DNA of 64,000 nt, taken from contig JAQTUV010000003.1 in NCBI GenBank assembly GCA_028707175.1, forward strand, positions 62,001-126,000, in the 5' to 3' direction. Source of the stretch: Sideroxydans sp. (lineage in GTDB: Bacteria; Pseudomonadota; Gammaproteobacteria; Burkholderiales; Gallionellaceae). Both the position numbers and the translations under genes were made by a program. Positions 17,467-24,747 of this stretch are shown here, piece after piece. The notes under the pieces are model-generated. The model worked only from the letters and a program-made list of their open reading frames with translations. It ran no database searches and had not been told where the DNA came from. The stretch's first letter is position 1; every line of letters begins with the position of its first letter.

Positions 17467-17928
17467 TTGCTTTCAAAATATTTTGCAGTATTCAGTTTGC
17501 TCACATTGTGTGGATGCGCTACCACCCGAACCATGGGGCCACTTCCTTCGCATGAGAGTGACTTCGTACGACCAATTAATGAGCTGAAAGCTTCTTATCC
17601 TGAAATTTCCATTTATGAACGTGGTAGTACGTTTCTCGGCCACTGCACAGATATCAATGAAGTGGTTGCCCAGCTAGGCCAGCCAGAAGAAATACGGACA
17701 GAATGGATACAAGTCCCTTTGATAGTAGTACCTATGAGCTTGTCAACGGGGGGTGTTGGAGGTGCAGTTGGTGTAGCCATAGCCTACACCATGTATCCGA
17801 AGCAACCTAAAAACTATGTTTGGTCACGAGGGAATTACAAAATTACTGCGCGTTCCATAGTGGATATTTCATGTGGATACAACACCAGAATACATATGAT
17901 CAACTGGGAAAACATTCGTAGTCAGTAA
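17467..17928 (+). CDS. Putative lipoprotein
   Basis: From a TTG at 17467 the protein is 153 aa: LSKYFAVFSLLTLCGCATT is a lipoprotein signal with lipobox LCGC, so the mature protein should carry a lipid on its cysteine. The rest has a segment VAQLGQPEEIRTEW as in small outer-membrane lipoproteins and a glycine-rich hydrophobic stretch (STGGVGGAVGVAIAYTMYP). AGGA lies 11 nt upstream. The frame is open further upstream over the methyltransferase gene, but that part lacks any protein signature. Confidence 0.65.
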   Translation: MLSKYFAVFSLLTLCGCATTRTMGPLPSHESDFVRPINELKASYPEISIYERGSTFLGHCTDINEVVAQLGQPEEIRTEWIQVPLIVVPMSLSTGGVGGAVGVAIAYTMYPKQPKNYVWSRGNYKITARSIVDISCGYNTRIHMINWENIRSQ

Positions 17929-18051
17929 TCAATACTCATTTCTGTGCCAAAACTAAAGGGGTTAGCTTTGGCAATGACCGCTTAGGGTTAATAGCTGCCG
18001 GACACATCGAATCCAATTTCAATAACAAATCTAATTACAAATAATCAAGCA

Positions 18052-18537
18052 ATGAAACTCATTTCTATCGTCGGTCATTCTGGTTGTGGCAAGACTACCT
18101 TGATGGTGTCTCTCATTCGTGAACTGTCGCAGCAGGGCTTGCGTGTTGCTACGATCAAACATGCACATCACAAGGTGGAGCTTGATACGCCGGGTAAGGA
18201 TAGTTATCGGCATAAGGAAGCGGGGGCGGCGTTGAGTATGTTGTTGACGCGGGATGCCTTGCAACTGGTGGCGGATGTAACGGTGGAGCGCGAACCTGAA
18301 CAATTGGCACGGCGCTTTTTGGGTGAGGCGGATGTGGTTCTGGCAGAAGGTTTTTCTCATGCACCCGGTGCAAAAATTGAAGTGTTACGTCGTGAATGTA
18401 ATAAGTCTGCGCGATGCACTGTTGAAGATGGTTTGATTGCTATCGTCACCGATATGGATGAGGTGTATCCGCAGTTGGCACATTTTGCGCTAGATGATTT
18501 CGCGGGTATCGCTCGCTTCATCCTTAATCGCGCATGA
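18052..18537 (+). CDS. mobB: Molybdopterin-guanine dinucleotide biosynthesis adaptor MobB
   Basis: A 161-aa P-loop GTP-binding protein: VGHSGCGKTTLMVSLI at the start, then IKHAHHKVELDTPGKDSYRHKEAGA, the MobB signature. It assists MobA in attaching GMP to the cofactor. Its TGA overlaps the mobA ATG. Confidence 0.93.
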   Translation: MKLISIVGHSGCGKTTLMVSLIRELSQQGLRVATIKHAHHKVELDTPGKDSYRHKEAGAALSMLLTRDALQLVADVTVEREPEQLARRFLGEADVVLAEGFSHAPGAKIEVLRRECNKSARCTVEDGLIAIVTDMDEVYPQLAHFALDDFAGIARFILNRA

Positions 18538-19118
18538 TTGCTGATTGCACGGCTGTTATCCTTACAGGCGGCGATTCTCGTCGCATGGGGCAGGATAAGG
18601 CGAGCCTGAAATTGGGCGAGCAAAGTTTGCTGCAACACGTTATCAGCGTCGTGCTGCCTCTATTCAGCGCGGTCATTATCAGTGTTCGTCAATCACGTGA
18701 AGAGATTACGTTGTCACAAGTTTTCGATGATCCCAAACATCGAGGACCGTTAGCTGGATTGGCGGCAGGGTTGCAAAATGTACAGACCCCTTGGGTTTTC
18801 GCGGTGGCGTGTGATATGCCTTTCATCGAGCAAGCAGTGATCCAACGATTGGGTCAATTCAGAGAGGGCTATCAAGCTGTTGTGCCGATGGTGAAGGGCT
18901 ATCCACAACCCCTTGCGGCATTTTATTCGGCGGGTTGTTTAGGCGCTGTACTCGAGTGTTTGAACGGTGACGGTAAGCATAGTTTGCGCGAGTTGCTGGA
19001 CAAGTTGCAGGTGCGTTATGTCAGTGAGGATGAGTTGCAGATCGCGGGTTCGCAGTCGCGCAGCTTCGTCGATCTGGATACGCCGGAAGAAGTGGCATCG
19101 GCAATGCAGAAATTGTAG
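18534..19118 (+). CDS. mobA: Molybdenum cofactor guanylyltransferase MobA
   Basis: A 194-aa nucleotidyltransferase with ILTGGDSRRMGQDKASLKLG (NTP-binding loop), PLAGLAAGLQ and VACDMPFI (metal-binding Asp). It forms the bis-MGD cofactor of DMSO-reductase family enzymes, so the host probably has such enzymes elsewhere. Coupled to mobB; the last bases lie on the start of a REP-like unit. Confidence 0.94.
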   Translation: MIADCTAVILTGGDSRRMGQDKASLKLGEQSLLQHVISVVLPLFSAVIISVRQSREEITLSQVFDDPKHRGPLAGLAAGLQNVQTPWVFAVACDMPFIEQAVIQRLGQFREGYQAVVPMVKGYPQPLAAFYSAGCLGAVLECLNGDGKHSLRELLDKLQVRYVSEDELQIAGSQSRSFVDLDTPEEVASAMQKL

Positions 19119-19169
19119 GTCAGGCTTCAGCCTGACAGCCCAGCGTCGGGATAAATCCCGACCTATAAA
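19117..19169. repeat. REP-like two-hairpin unit between mobA and moeA
   Basis: A full copy of the unit seen at 6858 and 6939: GTAGGTCAGGCTTCAGCCTG with its partner hairpin GTCGGGATAAATCCCGAC and ACCTAT. It overlaps the mobA stop by two bases. Confidence 0.75.
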
Positions 19170-19202
19170 TACATTTGAAATGGATTGAGGAGCGGTAAAT
19201 CA

Positions 19203-20441
19203 ATGGAACATCTGAAGGTGAGTGAAGCGCAACAGATCATCATCGACGCGGTTGCAACGATGGGGGTGGAGAGCGTGGTGTTGGCGCAGTCACTTGGGCG
19301 CGTGTTGGGTGAGGATATATGCGCCAATCGCGACCAGCCTCCCTACGATGTGTCGGCGATGGATGGTTATGCGTTGCGCAGTGCAGATGTGGTGAACGCG
19401 CCAGTGACCTTGGAAGTGATCGAAGACATCAAGGCGGGGGATATGCCCAGCAAGACGGTGCAGGCGGGCCAGTGTGCACGCATCATGACGGGCGCACCGT
19501 TGCCGCAAGGGGCAGATGCGGTGTTGCGTGTCGAGGATACGCAAGTCGTGTCTGATGGGCGTGTGCAGATCAATTGCAGCGTTAAGCTTGGCAACGATAT
19601 TCGCTATCGCGGCGAGAGCATGCGTGACGGTGAGGTGGTGCTGACTGCCGGAACCGAGATCGTGCCTGGGGTGGTCGGCATGTTAGCGATGGTGAAAGCG
19701 GCCAACATCAAGGTGTATCGGCAGCCGCGCGTGGCCATTCTTTCTACGGGCGATGAGTTGGAAGGACTGCATGATGCCTTCGATGCGAACAAGATCCCGG
19801 ATGCGAATAGCTATGCCCTGATGGCGCAGGTGCAGGCGTTGGGGATACAACCTGTCCTATTGGGCATCGCGCGCGACGATCCGGATGAGTTGCGCCGTCA
19901 TCTGCAAACAGGTTTGCAGTACGACGTGTTGCTAGTCTCGGGCGGCACCTCGGTGGGGGTGCATGACTATGTGCGGCCAACGCTGGAAGCATTAGGTGTA
20001 CAGATGAAATTTTGGCGCGTGGAGATGAAGCCGGGGCATCCGATGGCTTTCGGTTCGACTGATAAGACTTTCGTTTTTGGTTTGCCGGGGAATCCAGTGT
20101 CGAGCATGGTGTGCTTCGAGCAATTCGTGGTGCCGGCATTACGTCGCATGATGGGTTGCTCACGCTTGCATCGACGCACGGTGGTAGCGCGACTGACGCA
20201 CGATGTGAAGCACAAAAAATCACGTACTGAATTCGTGCGCGTGACGCTGAGCAGTGAGGAGGGCGGCTATGCGGCGACTTCGACTGGTTCGCAAGGTAGC
20301 GCGATCTTGCCGTCGATGGCCAAGGCGGACGGATTGATGGTCGTGCCTTCTGCTAGTCAGGGATTGGCCGCTGGGGAGCACGTGCTGGTGCAACTGTTGG
20401 ATGGCACAGCATTCCAAGATTCAGCGGATTTCAAGGAGTAA
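19203..20441 (+). CDS. moeA: Molybdopterin molybdenumtransferase MoeA
   Basis: A 412-aa MoeA that inserts molybdate into adenylylated molybdopterin. Motifs: PPYDVSAMDGYAL, IMTGAPLPQGADAV, the MoCF-binding region with ILSTGDEL and VSGGTSVGVHDY, and FGLPGNPVSS. The ATG at 19203 has GAGGAG ten bases before it; an in-frame upstream start would overlap this site. Confidence 0.95.
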   Translation: MEHLKVSEAQQIIIDAVATMGVESVVLAQSLGRVLGEDICANRDQPPYDVSAMDGYALRSADVVNAPVTLEVIEDIKAGDMPSKTVQAGQCARIMTGAPLPQGADAVLRVEDTQVVSDGRVQINCSVKLGNDIRYRGESMRDGEVVLTAGTEIVPGVVGMLAMVKAANIKVYRQPRVAILSTGDELEGLHDAFDANKIPDANSYALMAQVQALGIQPVLLGIARDDPDELRRHLQTGLQYDVLLVSGGTSVGVHDYVRPTLEALGVQMKFWRVEMKPGHPMAFGSTDKTFVFGLPGNPVSSMVCFEQFVVPALRRMMGCSRLHRRTVVARLTHDVKHKKSRTEFVRVTLSSEEGGYAATSTGSQGSAILPSMAKADGLMVVPSASQGLAAGEHVLVQLLDGTAFQDSADFKE

Positions 20442-20442
20442 T

Positions 20443-20516
20443 GTAGGTCGGATCGCTTCGACAAGCTCAGGACTGGCTTTAGTTCGACACACGCGTCAGG
20501 CTGAAGCCTGACTTAC
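20443..20516. repeat. Composite REP-like repeat between moeA and mog
   Basis: GTAGGTCGG and the closing GCGTCAGGCTGAAGCCTGAC/TTAC are halves of the REP-like unit. Between them sits TTCGACAAGCTCAGGACTGG, a different dispersed repeat. It looks like one repeat inserted into or recombined with another. Confidence 0.6.
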
Positions 20517-20549
20517 AAAAATAAAAACCAACGGGGAAGGATATTTCAA

Positions 20550-21092
20550 TTGGAAGCACGTATCGGTTTTGTGACCATCTCAGACCGCGCCAGTCGCGGC
20601 GAATACGAAGACAAGGGCGGCCCCGCCATGCGCGACTGGTTCACGCGAGTATTGACCAGTCCGTGGGAAGCGGTGACACGCGTGATCCCAGATGAGCAGG
20701 CATTGATCGAACAGACACTCATCGAATTATGTGATGCAGAGGGATGTTCGCTCGTTGTGACTACAGGAGGTACTGGCCCAGCGTTGAGAGACGTGACACC
20801 GGAGGCGACCGAAGCTGTGTGCGAGAAGATGATGCCAGGTTTCGGCGAATTGATGCGTGCCGCCTCACTTAAGTTCGTACCAACGGCGATCTTGTCGCGC
20901 CAGACAGCGGGCGTACGCGGTAAGAGTCTGATCATCAATCTACCGGGTAAGCCCTCGGCCATTGATGACTGTCTGAACGCGGTATTCCCTGCCGTCCCTT
21001 ATTGCATTGACCTCATCGAAGGCGCTTATCTTGAAGCGGATGATACGCAGTGCAATGTGTTCCGCCCTGCGCATGCAAAGCTAAAAAGTTGA
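20550..21092 (+). CDS. mog: Molybdopterin adenylyltransferase (Mog/MoaB type)
   Basis: A 180-aa MoCF-fold protein: IGFVTISDRASRGEYEDKGG, VTTGGTGPALRDVTPEAT and LPGKPSAIDDC. It adenylylates molybdopterin before MoeA acts. The start is a TTG at 20550, with GGGGAAGGA nine bases upstream; no ATG lies early enough to keep the conserved first strand. Confidence 0.92.
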   Translation: MEARIGFVTISDRASRGEYEDKGGPAMRDWFTRVLTSPWEAVTRVIPDEQALIEQTLIELCDAEGCSLVVTTGGTGPALRDVTPEATEAVCEKMMPGFGELMRAASLKFVPTAILSRQTAGVRGKSLIINLPGKPSAIDDCLNAVFPAVPYCIDLIEGAYLEADDTQCNVFRPAHAKLKS

Positions 21093-21141
21093 GTTCCCTC
21101 ATCTTGGTATCATTGCCAGTAAATTTTGCTTGGAGTGGGAC

Positions 21142-21918
21142 ATGCGTTATTTCAAATTGAGCGATTTGGTTTTTGTTCTGTTGCTGGGGGTGATGAGCGG
21201 AGCGGCGTACGCAGCTGAATTGCGTGTGGCGGTCGCTTCTAATTTTTCAGCACCGCTCACGCGTATTGTCGCCTTGTTTGAAAAAGACAGCGGGCATACC
21301 GTGCAAATGAATGCAGGGGCGAGTGGAAAGTTGTATACGCAGATTAAGGGTGGCGCACCTTTTGATGTATTTCTTGCCGCAGATGAAGAGTTGCCCAAAC
21401 GTTTGGTGCGAGAAGGGAGTGCGCAAGCTGATTCGCGCTTTGTGTATGCCACCGGAAGATTGGTGTTGTGGAGCGCGTCTGAGGATTTTGTGGATGCTAA
21501 AGCCGCTGTGCTGAATCAAGGAAATTTCAGCAAACTGGCTATCGCTGATCCTCGCCTAGCACCCTATGGTGTGGCAGCGCAGGAGACGTTGACTAAACTA
21601 TTCATGTGGAATGCGATCCAGCGCAAGTTGGTGAAGGGCGAAAATATTACGCAGGCCTATCAGTTCGTTTCCACAGAAAATGCAGAGCTTGGTTTTGTTG
21701 CACTCTCGCAAATCATGCTTGACGGGAAAGTTCGCACAGGGTCATGGTGGCTTGTTCCGGCAGAGATGCATCAGCCCTTACGGCAGGGCGCTGTGTTGCT
21801 GACTGCTGCGAAAGATAAAGTGGCTGCACAAGCCTTTCTTGATTTTCTCAAGCGGCCAGCTGTGCTTGAAATCATGCGTGGCTATGGCTACGAAACGCCG
21901 CATAAGCAAGTCAAATGA
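21142..21918 (+). CDS. modA: Molybdate-binding periplasmic protein ModA
   Basis: A 258-aa exported solute-binding protein: signal peptide with cut after AYAA, then LRVAVASNFSAPLTRI, VQMNAGASGKLYTQI and APFDVFLAADEELPK, typical of ModA. GGAGTGGG lies before the ATG at 21142. No modB or modC permease genes follow, so either they are elsewhere or the protein works with another transporter. Confidence 0.9.
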   Translation: MRYFKLSDLVFVLLLGVMSGAAYAAELRVAVASNFSAPLTRIVALFEKDSGHTVQMNAGASGKLYTQIKGGAPFDVFLAADEELPKRLVREGSAQADSRFVYATGRLVLWSASEDFVDAKAAVLNQGNFSKLAIADPRLAPYGVAAQETLTKLFMWNAIQRKLVKGENITQAYQFVSTENAELGFVALSQIMLDGKVRTGSWWLVPAEMHQPLRQGAVLLTAAKDKVAAQAFLDFLKRPAVLEIMRGYGYETPHKQVK

Positions 21919-22144
21919 TAGATCGGTGATCCGCAAGGAATTTGGCTGATGCCCCAATTAGCCAGTGTCACCACCGGTTTTTTGTTGTTACCACACCGTT
22001 GGCTTGATGCTTGACCACTAGCCAGCGTGTGGTACGTGAATATTGTCTCGGCATAGTGGCTTTGCCGATATCTTGCCTTAGATTAATCATCAGCATGATT
22101 TGGGCTTTCGCGCTCATAACGAAAGCGAGTTAGCCCGAGTTTTA
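21919..22144. other. Convergent intergenic region between modA and the DsrC-like gene
   Basis: A 226-nt gap between genes reading toward each other. The only structure I see is GCTTTCG/CGAAAGC with a nine-base spacer at about 22103-22125. It has no run of T on either side, so I do not call it a terminator. Confidence 0.4.
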
Positions 22145-22438
22145 CTAAACACATCCTGTTGGTTTTGGCATGCCACCGTATTTGGTGATGGGTTTCATCG
22201 GTCCTGTCATCCATAGATCAAATAATTCTTTTTGATCCTCTTCAATGTGCTTAGCAAATTTTCGGATGGGAGGCACGGAGCCAAATTCCTCAAAATATTC
22301 ACGCGCCTTCGTGATGTGCTCCCACTTCTTGTCATTCAATTCAAAGCCGTCTGCTTCAGCCATGGCGCGCCCGATTTCAGGTGTCCAATCACTCATATCA
22401 ACAAGATAGCCGTCTCCGTCACGGTTTGGGATTTGCAT
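22145..22438 (-). CDS. tusE: DsrC/TusE family protein with a single C-terminal cysteine
   Basis: A 97-aa DsrC-fold protein: DGYLVDMSDWTPEIGRAMAE and the C-terminal GGMPKPTGCV with the penultimate cysteine (C96). True DsrC has a second cysteine eleven positions before; here that position is threonine (T85). This is the pattern of TusE-like sulfur relay proteins or regulatory paralogues, not of the DsrC that carries the trisulfide. The start at 22438 places GAGGAA seven bases upstream; an ATG two codons earlier would touch that site. It lies just outside the island. Confidence 0.88.
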   Translation of the reverse strand: MQIPNRDGDGYLVDMSDWTPEIGRAMAEADGFELNDKKWEHITKAREYFEEFGSVPPIRKFAKHIEEDQKELFDLWMTGPMKPITKYGGMPKPTGCV

Positions 22439-22844
22439 GGTCATTTCCTCTTAACTAAAAATATGGGGCAATCATTCAATCTTACCCGAGTGGATTAGTC
22501 AATTACTCTAAAGGGTGGGTGATTTTAGGAGGTTTATGGGCCAGCAACGGCCACCGCTTAATCACTTGTTAAGTGTCATGTCTGGGATTCTCAGCATTCT
22601 TTCCTGTTATCATGCTGGCTTAAGCAGTGGGAGCCAAATTTGAGCTTCCATTTGTTTATCTGCCAACGGCTGTGAGCCTGAATCGGCTAGAGATTTTCCC
22701 GTTGGGTACACGACGATTCATGCTTCGAATCCATTCAGTTGAAAAATTCCCCTTAAGAGCGGACAAGATGCAAATAGAGATGGATGAGATGGACGTAAAA
22801 AAGCCCCGAAATATTAAATTTCGAGGCTGTTTAACTGTATTACG
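22439..22844. other. Intergenic chromosomal remnant at the left island edge
   Basis: About 400 nt without a convincing gene. It holds the upstream region of the DsrC-like gene and, at its right end, the displaced tRNA terminator. Before the island arrived this stretch was the downstream flank of tRNA-Leu. Confidence 0.6.
22797..22828 (-). terminator. Original tRNA-Leu terminator, displaced by the island
   Basis: Read on the minus strand: AGCCTCGAAAT, a five-base loop, ATTTCGGGGCT, then TTTTTT. The stem has 10 of 11 pairs. It lies 16 nt beyond the copied tRNA 3' end at 22845, the distance expected behind a tRNA gene, but is now 22.8 kb from the tRNA. Confidence 0.85.
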
Positions 22845-22860
22845 TGGTGCCCGGAAGAGG
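22845..22860. mobile_element. attL, copy of the tRNA-Leu 3' end
   Basis: TGGTGCCCGGAAGAGG matches TGGTGCCCAGAAGAGG at 45672-45687 in 15 of 16 positions, in the same orientation. It corresponds to the CCA end and acceptor/T-arm side of tRNA-Leu and marks the distal end of the integrated element. Confidence 0.88.
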
Positions 22861-22892
22861 CACTGACGACCTTCAATAATCAAACACTTACA

Positions 22893-22938
22893 GCAAGAGT
22901 GAATCAAGAAGTGAATTATTATTTTTAGTTCACTTTCA
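22893..22938. repeat. Left integrase arm-type repeats
   Basis: GCAAGAGTGAATCAAGAAG continuing GTGAATTATT (22893-22920) matches 25 of 28 positions at 45432-45459. The inner 15 bases TCAAGAAGTGAATTA (22904-22918) are also found inverted at 45404-45418, just before the integrase gene. A further inverted TTCACTTT follows near 22929. Likely integrase or excisionase binding sites. Confidence 0.65.
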
Positions 22939-23101
22939 GCAAGACCCCTCCGCAAGACCCAAATCCCAAAATCCTGACAGACGCCTAAATTATTTTTTAG
23001 GCAAAGAGTGCTTTTTCCGCTCCGAAATCTTCATTTTTCCCTTGAAAAATATAGGTAAATCGTGGCGAACACTTTTCCCCTTATAAAACAGCATGTTGGG
23101 C

Positions 23102-23130
23102 TTGACAAACTTATTTTAGTTCTATATAGT
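23102..23130 (+). promoter_or_regulatory. Sigma-70 promoter of the left island operon
   Basis: TTGACA at 23102-23107, a 17-bp spacer, and TATAGT at 23125-23130. This is a near-consensus housekeeping promoter and is unlike the 24-nt motif used elsewhere in the island. The predicted leader to the first ATG (23333) is close to 200 nt. Confidence 0.8.
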
Positions 23131-23305
23131 GTCGGTAGTTGTACGGGCAGTCTCAATCTCAGTAAAGCAGTTAAACCCGCGAAAGCAAAAGGCCCTAGCC
23201 CAGCCCCTAACCGAATGTCCCCACAGCCCAAGTGTGGATAAGGATAAAAATTCGGAGGTCGCAGAGAGACGAAAATCTATGAAATAAATTGTGTCGCGGA
23301 GAACC

Positions 23306-23332
23306 GACCGATTTCCTAACAAGGAGTCGGTC
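23306..23332 (+). promoter_or_regulatory. Hairpin enclosing the ribosome binding site of the first island gene
   Basis: GACCGA (23306-23311) pairs with TCGGTC (23327-23332), and the inner bases extend the stem by up to four weaker pairs. The AAGGAG ribosome site lies inside the 3' side, directly before the ATG at 23333. The structure would hide the site until melted or opened by a factor. Confidence 0.6.
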
Positions 23333-23599
23333 ATGTCTCTTCAAGAGCATTTAAAGCAATCCCTCAAAGCCCAAATCAGGGCAACACTTCAACTTAAAGA
23401 CGACCGCCTAACAGTCGCTCAAACGGCTCGTTTAATCGGTTTAAACCAAGCTTCTCTCTATTCCGCAATCTCTTACGACTGGTCTCCGATTCAGTCATTC
23501 AAAGAAGACGGAAAGCGATTCTTTTTGCTCGACGATGTTGTCGATCACCTCGCCACCAAAGCCATTCCAGCTTGCCTCTCCCAAGGAGGTTCGCTATGA
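23333..23599 (+). CDS. Small helix-turn-helix protein
   Basis: An 88-aa protein with a predicted HTH: LTVAQTARLIGLNQASLYSAI, then a C-terminal segment FFLLDDVVDHLATK like that of excisionase or AlpA-type DNA-binding proteins. It is first in an operon of five genes with overlapping or touching ends and may regulate the operon or excision. Not assigned to a named family. Confidence 0.7.
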   Translation: MSLQEHLKQSLKAQIRATLQLKDDRLTVAQTARLIGLNQASLYSAISYDWSPIQSFKEDGKRFFLLDDVVDHLATKAIPACLSQGGSL

Positions 23600-24207
23600 G
23601 CTCCACAACTTTCACACCAGATGACTTTGAGGATTTCGAGAAAGGCTTATCCGATTCGGAAATTGCTGCATCGAGAGGAAAGAAGTCTTACAAACTCGAA
23701 AGAGATGGCGACCGCTTCTTGATCGAAGCCGGAGATATAAAAGAGGTCCGCAAGTTTCGTTTTGAGCAGACCCATTCCTGCGGAGCTGAATCGCTCGACA
23801 AATACACCAAAATTGACAGCGAAACAGACGGAAAGGTTGGAAGGCTGTCAATTGAAATGCTCGAAGAAGTGGCCGTCAAGCGAGGTTATTTCAGCTATGA
23901 GCTTCCCGTTCAGGCAATTGAAAACATGTTGGGAATGCTGGGCAAAGAAGCAAATGCGATTTTTGAGTTCTTAAAAGACAAGAGTTCGGCTGCTCAAATT
24001 TTCAACAGTCAGGACAACAAAATGACTGTCCAGACTAAAGACCGAAAAGGTCAAATTCTCGTTAAAGACACTCATGACGGATTGATTTCACTGCACCGGA
24101 GAGGTGCGACACTCGCCGAAAAAGAGGCTTTTTTCGTAGAGCAGTTCAAGAAGTCGCTTGTCGTTGTTCCACCTCAGAAAAAAAATGTCTTGAGGGGTGC
24201 GAAATGA
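23596..24207 (+). CDS. Hypothetical protein of the left island operon
   Basis: A 203-aa soluble acidic protein, starting MSSTTFTPDDFEDFEKGLSD. The ATG overlaps the stop of the previous gene (ATGA) and has AAGGAGG upstream, so expression is coupled. No family recognised. The middle has mixed helix and strand; the end is basic. Confidence 0.65.
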   Translation: MSSTTFTPDDFEDFEKGLSDSEIAASRGKKSYKLERDGDRFLIEAGDIKEVRKFRFEQTHSCGAESLDKYTKIDSETDGKVGRLSIEMLEEVAVKRGYFSYELPVQAIENMLGMLGKEANAIFEFLKDKSSAAQIFNSQDNKMTVQTKDRKGQILVKDTHDGLISLHRRGATLAEKEAFFVEQFKKSLVVVPPQKKNVLRGAK

Positions 24208-24512
24208 ACGGGAAACTCTCAATCATTGCCGTCTCTCAGCTCATGGACAAATTCAAGAACGAGTCGGTTAAAGACTCATGGCGGTTCATCTACCGCGAGG
24301 TGCGTCGTCGCAGGGATGACGAGCAAGCACTAATGTTTGTTCAGTTGCATGCCAAAAGTGCGACTTGCAAAACTTGTGGGGTGGACGAATTGCCAATGGT
24401 GAAAATCGTTCAAAAGGCAGGAGATTCCAGCAAGTTTTATGTTGGTAGTTTTTGCAGTCACTGCGGGATCTTGTTGAAGAATTTGGAAGTGAAGGGAGTT
24501 GATCATGGATAA
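24204..24512 (+). CDS. Small zinc-ribbon protein
   Basis: A 102-aa protein with two CXXC pairs, CKTC and CSHC, about 30 residues apart, a typical zinc ribbon. The N-terminal half is helical and charged. The start overlaps the preceding stop (ATGA) and the end overlaps the next gene by 8 nt. Function unknown; nucleic-acid binding is plausible. Confidence 0.65.
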   Translation: MNGKLSIIAVSQLMDKFKNESVKDSWRFIYREVRRRRDDEQALMFVQLHAKSATCKTCGVDELPMVKIVQKAGDSSKFYVGSFCSHCGILLKNLEVKGVDHG

Positions 24513-24747
24513 GCAAACAGAACAAAGAGCTCTTGAAGCAATGAGTAATGCCTTTACTCGAATTCGCTGGTTGAGCAGGCAAAACAAAATTCTTAGTGAG
24601 GAACAAACACATTACATTTTCGAGCTATCCGACGCCGTTCACAACTTGCCGGAAGTCATGCAATTAGAAGCTGAAAAAATAAGAGTTGAGAGATTTAAAA
24701 GTGATATTGAAGTTGTTGAAAAGCTGTTGAACAAGAGGGTTTGGTAA
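24505..24747 (+). CDS. Small helical hypothetical protein
   Basis: An 80-aa mostly helical protein (MDKQTEQRALEAMSNAFTRI). AAGGGAG lies six bases before the ATG at 24505. Its stop shares a base with the start of the following gene (TAATG). No family recognised. Confidence 0.6.
   Translation: MDKQTEQRALEAMSNAFTRIRWLSRQNKILSEEQTHYIFELSDAVHNLPEVMQLEAEKIRVERFKSDIEVVEKLLNKRVW

Noticed and set aside
22627-22866. 79-aa open frame crossing attL
   Set aside because: It runs through the displaced tRNA terminator and the att site and has no ribosome site.
22983-23002. Terminator at the hairpin GCCTAAA/TTTAGGC
   Set aside because: The stem is perfect, but no run of T follows on either strand and no gene ends there.
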